Positions 34,109 to 38,510 of a DNA stretch of 38,510 bases are shown here, one piece after another. The DNA is taken from assembly GCA_025454475.1 (NCBI GenBank), contig JALOOJ010000012.1, forward strand, positions 1 to 38,510. Reading direction: 5' to 3'. Position 1 is the first letter of the stretch. Every line of letters begins with the position of its first letter. Both the position numbers and the translations under genes were made by a program. The DNA comes from Anaerolineae bacterium (GTDB taxonomy: Bacteria; Chloroflexota; Anaerolineae; B4-G1; SLSP01). The notes below the pieces were generated by a model. The model saw only the letters and a program-made list of their open reading frames with translations, was not told the DNA's origin and ran no database searches.

Positions 34109-36874
34109 ATGCGCAGGAAACTGATGCTGGTAGATGGGCATTCGCTGGCCTATCGTGCCTTCCACGCACTGCCCCCGGAGCTCCGAGCCCCCTCGGGCGA
34201 GCTCACGAACGCCTCCTACGGCTTCACCATGATGCTGCTCACGGTGCTCGAAGACGAGAAGCCCGACTACGCGGTTGTGGCCTTCGACAAAGGGCCCTCT
34301 TTCCGGGTCGCCGAATACGGCGCCTACAAAGCACATCGTGAGAAGATGCCTGAGGAGATGCGTGGGCAGATGGCTCGCATCCGGCAGATCGTCGAGGCAT
34401 TCGGCATCCCGATCGTTGAGCTCGACGACTTTGAGGCCGATGATCTCTTGGGTACCTTGTCGCTGCAGGCCGAAGAGCAGGAGCTGAGCGTGGTGATTGT
34501 CACGGGCGATCGGGATGCGCTTCAGCTTGTGGATGAGCACGTGACGGTGCTGACGTCAGGGCGGCGCTTCTCGGACACGCTGCGCTACACGCCAGAGGCG
34601 GTGCGCGAGAAGTATGCGCTGGAGCCGCGACAGTTGATCGACCTGAAAGCGCTCATCGGCGACACCTCGGACAACATCCCTGGCGTCAAAGGGGTAGGAG
34701 AGAAGGGGGCTACGCAGATGCTTCAGGCCTACGAGAGCCTGGACGGTGTCTACGCGCACGTGGATGAGCTCCCATCGCGCTATCAGAGCGTGCTCACCAG
34801 CGGGCGCGCCGATGCGTACCTGAGCCGCAGACTAGGACTGATTGTCCGCAATGCCCCGGTCACCCTCGACCTCACAGCGGCTCGGCGGGACGAGGGCTAT
34901 GATCGTGGCGCACTTCTGGATCTGCTGCAGCAACTAGGGTTTCGCACGTTGGTCGATCGCGTACCGGCCCAAGGCCCCGGGGTCGGGCAGCGGAATGAGG
35001 GACAGCTGAGCCTGTTCGAGGAGGCGGAGTCGCCCCAGATGGCTGAAGCGAGCCTCGGCGTCTACCGGGTCGTTGCCACTGAAGGCGATCTTGCGGATCT
35101 CTCGCGACGGCTGCAGGGCAGCCGGGCCCTTGCACTGGACACTGAGACGACCGGTATTGACGCCGTGACCGCTGAGTTGGTGGGGATATCGATCACGAAT
35201 CGACCCGGTGAGGCGTGGTACATTCCAGTGCAGGCTCCGCCCGGTGAGACCACGATTGCGCCGGCGACCGCTGCGGAGCTATTGGGACCGGTTCTGGCAG
35301 ATGCCGCGATCACCAAGCGCGGACACAACCTCAAGTATGACCTCAAGGTACTGCAGCGGGCAGGTTTGGCGGTGCACGGGCCGTTCTTTGACACAATGAT
35401 TGCCGAGTGGGTGCTGAATCCTGATGCACCGCTCGGCCTCAAGGCCCAGGCCTGGGCGCGACTCGGCATCCAGATGACTGAGATCGATGAGTTGATCGGG
35501 AAAGGCAAGGACCAGCTCACGATGGACGCGGTGCCGTTGGCTAAGGTAGCGCCCTATGCGGGTGCCGATGCCGACGTGACGATGCGCCTCGCGGGGGTAC
35601 TAGAGGGTGAGCTGCACGAGCGGGAGCAACTCGAATTGTTCCACGATCTTGAGATGCCCCTGGTGCCTGTTCTCGTTGAGATGGAGCTCACCGGGATCCA
35701 GCTCGACGCTTCGTGGTTACGCCGGCTCTCGCTTGAGCTAACCGAGCGTCTTGCCGTACTGGAGGAGGGCATCTACCGGCACGCCGGAGGTGACTTCAAC
35801 ATTAACTCGACACAGCAGCTCTCGCAGATCCTGTTCGATCGATTGGGTCTGCCGACCCGTGGCATGCGCAAGACCAAGTCGGGGCACTATTCGACCCGGG
35901 CCGATATTCTCGAATCCCTCCTGGGTACGCACCCAATCGTCGATGGCCTCCTGACTTACCGCGAGCTCACAAAGCTCAAGTCGACCTATGTCGATGCGCT
36001 TCCCGATCTCGTGAACCCGGCGACCGGTCGAGTCCACACAACCTACAACGCGGCGGGCACCGTGACCGGGCGGATCTCGTCGACGAATCCGAACCTCCAG
36101 AATATCCCGATTCGCACTGATGAGGGGCGTCGGATCAGGCGAGCCTTCGTGGCTCGGGAAGGCTGTCAGCTCATGGGGGCTGACTATTCGCAAGTGGAGC
36201 TTCGGGTGATGGCGCACATGTCACAGGACCGCGGGCTCCTGGACGCCTTTGCGCGCGGGGAGGACATCCACGCCACGACGGCGGCCGCGGTGTACGGCGT
36301 GGACCTTGGTGAGGTCACGTACTCGATGCGCAGCATCGCCAAGGCCGTGAACTTTGGCCTTATCTATGGACAGGGCGCATTTGGGCTGGCGCGGCAGATC
36401 GGCGTGTCAGTAGAGGAAGCTCAGGCCTTCATCGATCGGTACTTTGAGCGATTCCCTGGTGTTAGAGCGTATATGGACCAAGTCCAGCGCGATGCGGCCG
36501 CGAAGGGTTACGTCGAGACGTTGTCGAATCGCCGCCGCTACTTCCCCGAGCTTTCTGCCGGCAGCACAGCGCAGGCGCGCGACCGCCAGGCAAGCGCGCG
36601 CATGGCGATCAACACGCCAATCCAGGGCAGTGCGGCCGACATCATCAAGCTGGCGATGATTCGAATGCACCGAATGCTGGTGGAAGAGGGGCTTGCCGCG
36701 CGTATGCTGCTTCAGGTTCACGACGAGGTCGTGTTGGAAGTGCCTGACGATGAGCTCGACGCGGCGGAGCGGGTGGTCCGGGAGGCGATGGAGCGGGCTG
36801 TCGAGCTCCGCGTGGCGCTGCGGGTGGATGTGGAGGTCGGGCCCAACTGGCTGGATATGGTGCCGCGGGACTGA
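34109..36874 (+). CDS. polA: DNA polymerase I
   Basis: MRRKLMLVDGHSLAYRAFHALPPELRAPSGELTNASYGF...; exo motifs LDTETTG, GHNLKYDLKVLQ, YAGADADVTMRL; polymerase motifs LMGADYSQVELRVMAHMS, KAVNFGLIYGQGAFGLA, LLQVHDEVVLE. Confidence 0.97.
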   Translation: MRRKLMLVDGHSLAYRAFHALPPELRAPSGELTNASYGFTMMLLTVLEDEKPDYAVVAFDKGPSFRVAEYGAYKAHREKMPEEMRGQMARIRQIVEAFGIPIVELDDFEADDLLGTLSLQAEEQELSVVIVTGDRDALQLVDEHVTVLTSGRRFSDTLRYTPEAVREKYALEPRQLIDLKALIGDTSDNIPGVKGVGEKGATQMLQAYESLDGVYAHVDELPSRYQSVLTSGRADAYLSRRLGLIVRNAPVTLDLTAARRDEGYDRGALLDLLQQLGFRTLVDRVPAQGPGVGQRNEGQLSLFEEAESPQMAEASLGVYRVVATEGDLADLSRRLQGSRALALDTETTGIDAVTAELVGISITNRPGEAWYIPVQAPPGETTIAPATAAELLGPVLADAAITKRGHNLKYDLKVLQRAGLAVHGPFFDTMIAEWVLNPDAPLGLKAQAWARLGIQMTEIDELIGKGKDQLTMDAVPLAKVAPYAGADADVTMRLAGVLEGELHEREQLELFHDLEMPLVPVLVEMELTGIQLDASWLRRLSLELTERLAVLEEGIYRHAGGDFNINSTQQLSQILFDRLGLPTRGMRKTKSGHYSTRADILESLLGTHPIVDGLLTYRELTKLKSTYVDALPDLVNPATGRVHTTYNAAGTVTGRISSTNPNLQNIPIRTDEGRRIRRAFVAREGCQLMGADYSQVELRVMAHMSQDRGLLDAFARGEDIHATTAAAVYGVDLGEVTYSMRSIAKAVNFGLIYGQGAFGLARQIGVSVEEAQAFIDRYFERFPGVRAYMDQVQRDAAAKGYVETLSNRRRYFPELSAGSTAQARDRQASARMAINTPIQGSAADIIKLAMIRMHRMLVEEGLAARMLLQVHDEVVLEVPDDELDAAERVVREAMERAVELRVALRVDVEVGPNWLDMVPRD

Positions 36875-36883
36875 GCGGCGCCG

Positions 36884-37744
36884 CTATCTGCCCTCCAGCC
36901 AGGTTTCGATCGTGCGCCCGACCGCGACAAGGCTAGTCGCCGAGACCTTGTCGGGCGTGTCCTGAGTGGTATGCCAGTAGGGGTAATCGAAGTCGATGAT
37001 ATCGACCGCCGGAATCCCCATACGCACGAACGGTATGTGGTCGTCGAGCATGCTGTGTCGGGTCTGGGGAATGAACTGACCACCGAACCCAAGCTCGTGA
37101 GCGATACCCCATATCTCACCGCTCAGAGTGGGATCGGAGTTCCTCTCGTAGAATAGCTGCAGGTCCTGGTCCCCGACCATGTCGACGAGCACCATGGCCT
37201 CGAGGGGAGGCTCGCCGGCGCTTCCCCAATGCTCCGCCATATAGCTCGATCCCACGATCCAGTCCCACCCATCCAGGTTGCCTCCATCCTCCGCGTCGAA
37301 GAAGGCGAGGTACACCTGCTTCCCCGCACCAGGAACGTCAAGCACGCGCGCCAGCTCAAGCAAGACGGCCACACCACTCGCTCCATCATTCGCGCCCATC
37401 ACGGGGACGGTGGGGTCTTCTTGGTCGGCCTGGCTCCGTGTGTCGTAGTGCGCGCCAAGGAGAACTGCCGGTCCCGAGCCCTTCTTGGCCAGAATGTTGC
37501 GGACCATGACGCCATTGGTCACGAACTCCTGTACCCCAACGTCCCATTCGAGTCCCCGCAGGTTGTCTATGATCAGGTCGGCAGTCTGCCTGTGGGCTTC
37601 TGTGCCGGGGATGCGGTATCCGAACTCGCATTGCTGGATGACCCAAGCATAGGCTTGGTCGCCGTCAAAGGTGACTGTCGACGGGTCCACTGCCTTGGGC
37701 GCACACGCGATGGCAATGTAGCCCAAGAACAGAGCAAGAGCCAC
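36884..37744 (-). CDS. M28-family peptidase / glutaminyl-peptide cyclotransferase-like, possible lipoprotein; start uncertain (GTG at 37744 or further upstream)
   Basis: VLLGAHYDTRSQADQEDPTVPVMGANDGASGVAVLLELARVLD; VYLAFFDAEDGGNLDGWDWIVGSSYMAEHW; MLDDHIPFVRMGIPAVDIIDFDYPYWHTTQDTPDKVS; hydrophobic N-terminus LVALALFLGYIAIACAPK. Confidence 0.87.
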   Translation of the reverse strand: MALALFLGYIAIACAPKAVDPSTVTFDGDQAYAWVIQQCEFGYRIPGTEAHRQTADLIIDNLRGLEWDVGVQEFVTNGVMVRNILAKKGSGPAVLLGAHYDTRSQADQEDPTVPVMGANDGASGVAVLLELARVLDVPGAGKQVYLAFFDAEDGGNLDGWDWIVGSSYMAEHWGSAGEPPLEAMVLVDMVGDQDLQLFYERNSDPTLSGEIWGIAHELGFGGQFIPQTRHSMLDDHIPFVRMGIPAVDIIDFDYPYWHTTQDTPDKVSATSLVAVGRTIETWLEGR

Positions 37745-37799
37745 GAGGGTTGCGGTGGTCCAATGGCGTCCACCATCTCGGGGTCGCCACGTACCGCGT

Positions 37800-38510
37800 C
37801 TAGCGTTCGACGGCGCGATGCGGCTGTCGCAGACCACTCGAGATGACACGCCAGTATGCGCGGATCCGCTCAGCACGGAGCTTGCGGCGGTGGTTGAGCA
37901 GCCACTTGAGACCCTCAAGAGCGCTCTGCCATACGTATTGCCCAAGAAGCCAGAATCGGAGCACCTCTGCCACGGAACGACCATGATGTTTTCTCGCATA
38001 GAGGATCTTGCTCGCCTGGAAATAGACATGGCGGGCAGCGACCACCTGGTCGCTGCTCTTGCCGCCGTGATGGATGACCTGCGCCGAAGGCACGTAGGTG
38101 ATACGCCAACCCGCTCGCCGGATGCGCCGGCACCAGTCGAGTTCCTCCGAGTACATGAAATAGCTCTCGTCAAAGGGGCCGACGTCCTGCAGAACCTCAC
38201 GGCGGATCATCATCGCAGCGCCGGTGACCCAGTCGACATCCTGCTCCTCCGTGTCCGGTCGGTCCTGGATGCAGTACCGCCTGAGTTGGCGGTCTGAGAG
38301 CAGCGGCTGCAGCCATGTGCTTTCGAGGAAGAGGATCGCCAGGTTGGGGAAACGGCGCCGAGACGACTGGGGCGTGCCGTCGGAGTTGAGCAGTCGCGGG
38401 CCGACGAGGCCGACATCGGGGTGCGCTTGAAGGTAGGCGACAAGCTCCTGAGGTGCGTTGCCGACCACCTCTGTGTCGGGGTTCAGCAACAGCACATAAT
38501 CCCCTGCAGC
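37800..38510 (-). CDS. Glycosyltransferase family 2 (rhamnosyltransferase-like), N-terminus truncated by window edge
   Basis: AAGDYVLLLNPDTEV...GLVGPRLLNSDGTPQSSRRRFPNL...DWVTGAAMMIRREVLQDVGPFDESYFMYSEELDWCRRIRRAGW; reading frame open to the window end. Confidence 0.92.
   Translation of the reverse strand, partial: AAGDYVLLLNPDTEVVGNAPQELVAYLQAHPDVGLVGPRLLNSDGTPQSSRRRFPNLAILFLESTWLQPLLSDRQLRRYCIQDRPDTEEQDVDWVTGAAMMIRREVLQDVGPFDESYFMYSEELDWCRRIRRAGWRITYVPSAQVIHHGGKSSDQVVAARHVYFQASKILYARKHHGRSVAEVLRFWLLGQYVWQSALEGLKWLLNHRRKLRAERIRAYWRVISSGLRQPHRAVER

Noticed and set aside
1-38510. CRISPR arrays, tRNA/rRNA genes, transposases, prophage genes
   Set aside because: No regularly spaced repeats, tRNA T-loop patterns or mobile-element proteins were recognised by eye; short divergent tRNAs cannot be fully excluded without tRNAscan-SE.

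Overview
This is a high-GC bacterial window, Chloroflexota-like by gene content and style (inference only). It is densely coding and contains no rRNA, tRNA, CRISPR array or transposase that I could recognise. Coding content, left to right: FGGY kinase 3' end; fused MFS/spermidine-synthase-like protein; PPi-type phosphofructokinase; SDR oxidoreductase; VOC protein; U32 peptidase; EF-G; DegV; pyrimidine-nucleoside phosphorylase; SecG; OppA-like binding protein; PPDK; a zinc-ribbon/class III cyclase/AAA/TPR protein with a neighbouring cyclic-nucleotide-binding protein; NagB-NagA; a tandem GNAT protein plus a small coupled protein; a PMT-type glycosyltransferase; three overlapping complex-I-like membrane subunits followed by a GAF-PAS histidine kinase; a CpXC protein; DNA polymerase I; an M28/glutaminyl-cyclase-like peptidase; and a partial GT2. 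The most interesting signals are: (a) a structured RNA candidate at about 25133-25396 (minus strand), with its own sigma70-type promoter, a multibranch fold, an intrinsic terminator and a second hairpin that could compete with it; (b) an orphan module of three antiporter-like complex I subunits with altered channel residues and no hydrophilic partners; (c) a class III cyclase with altered catalytic positions next to a stand-alone cNMP-binding protein; (d) a spermidine-synthase-like protein that appears to lack its SAM-binding segment in frame; (e) a duplicated hairpin element whose G-U wobble polarity implies plus-strand RNA.
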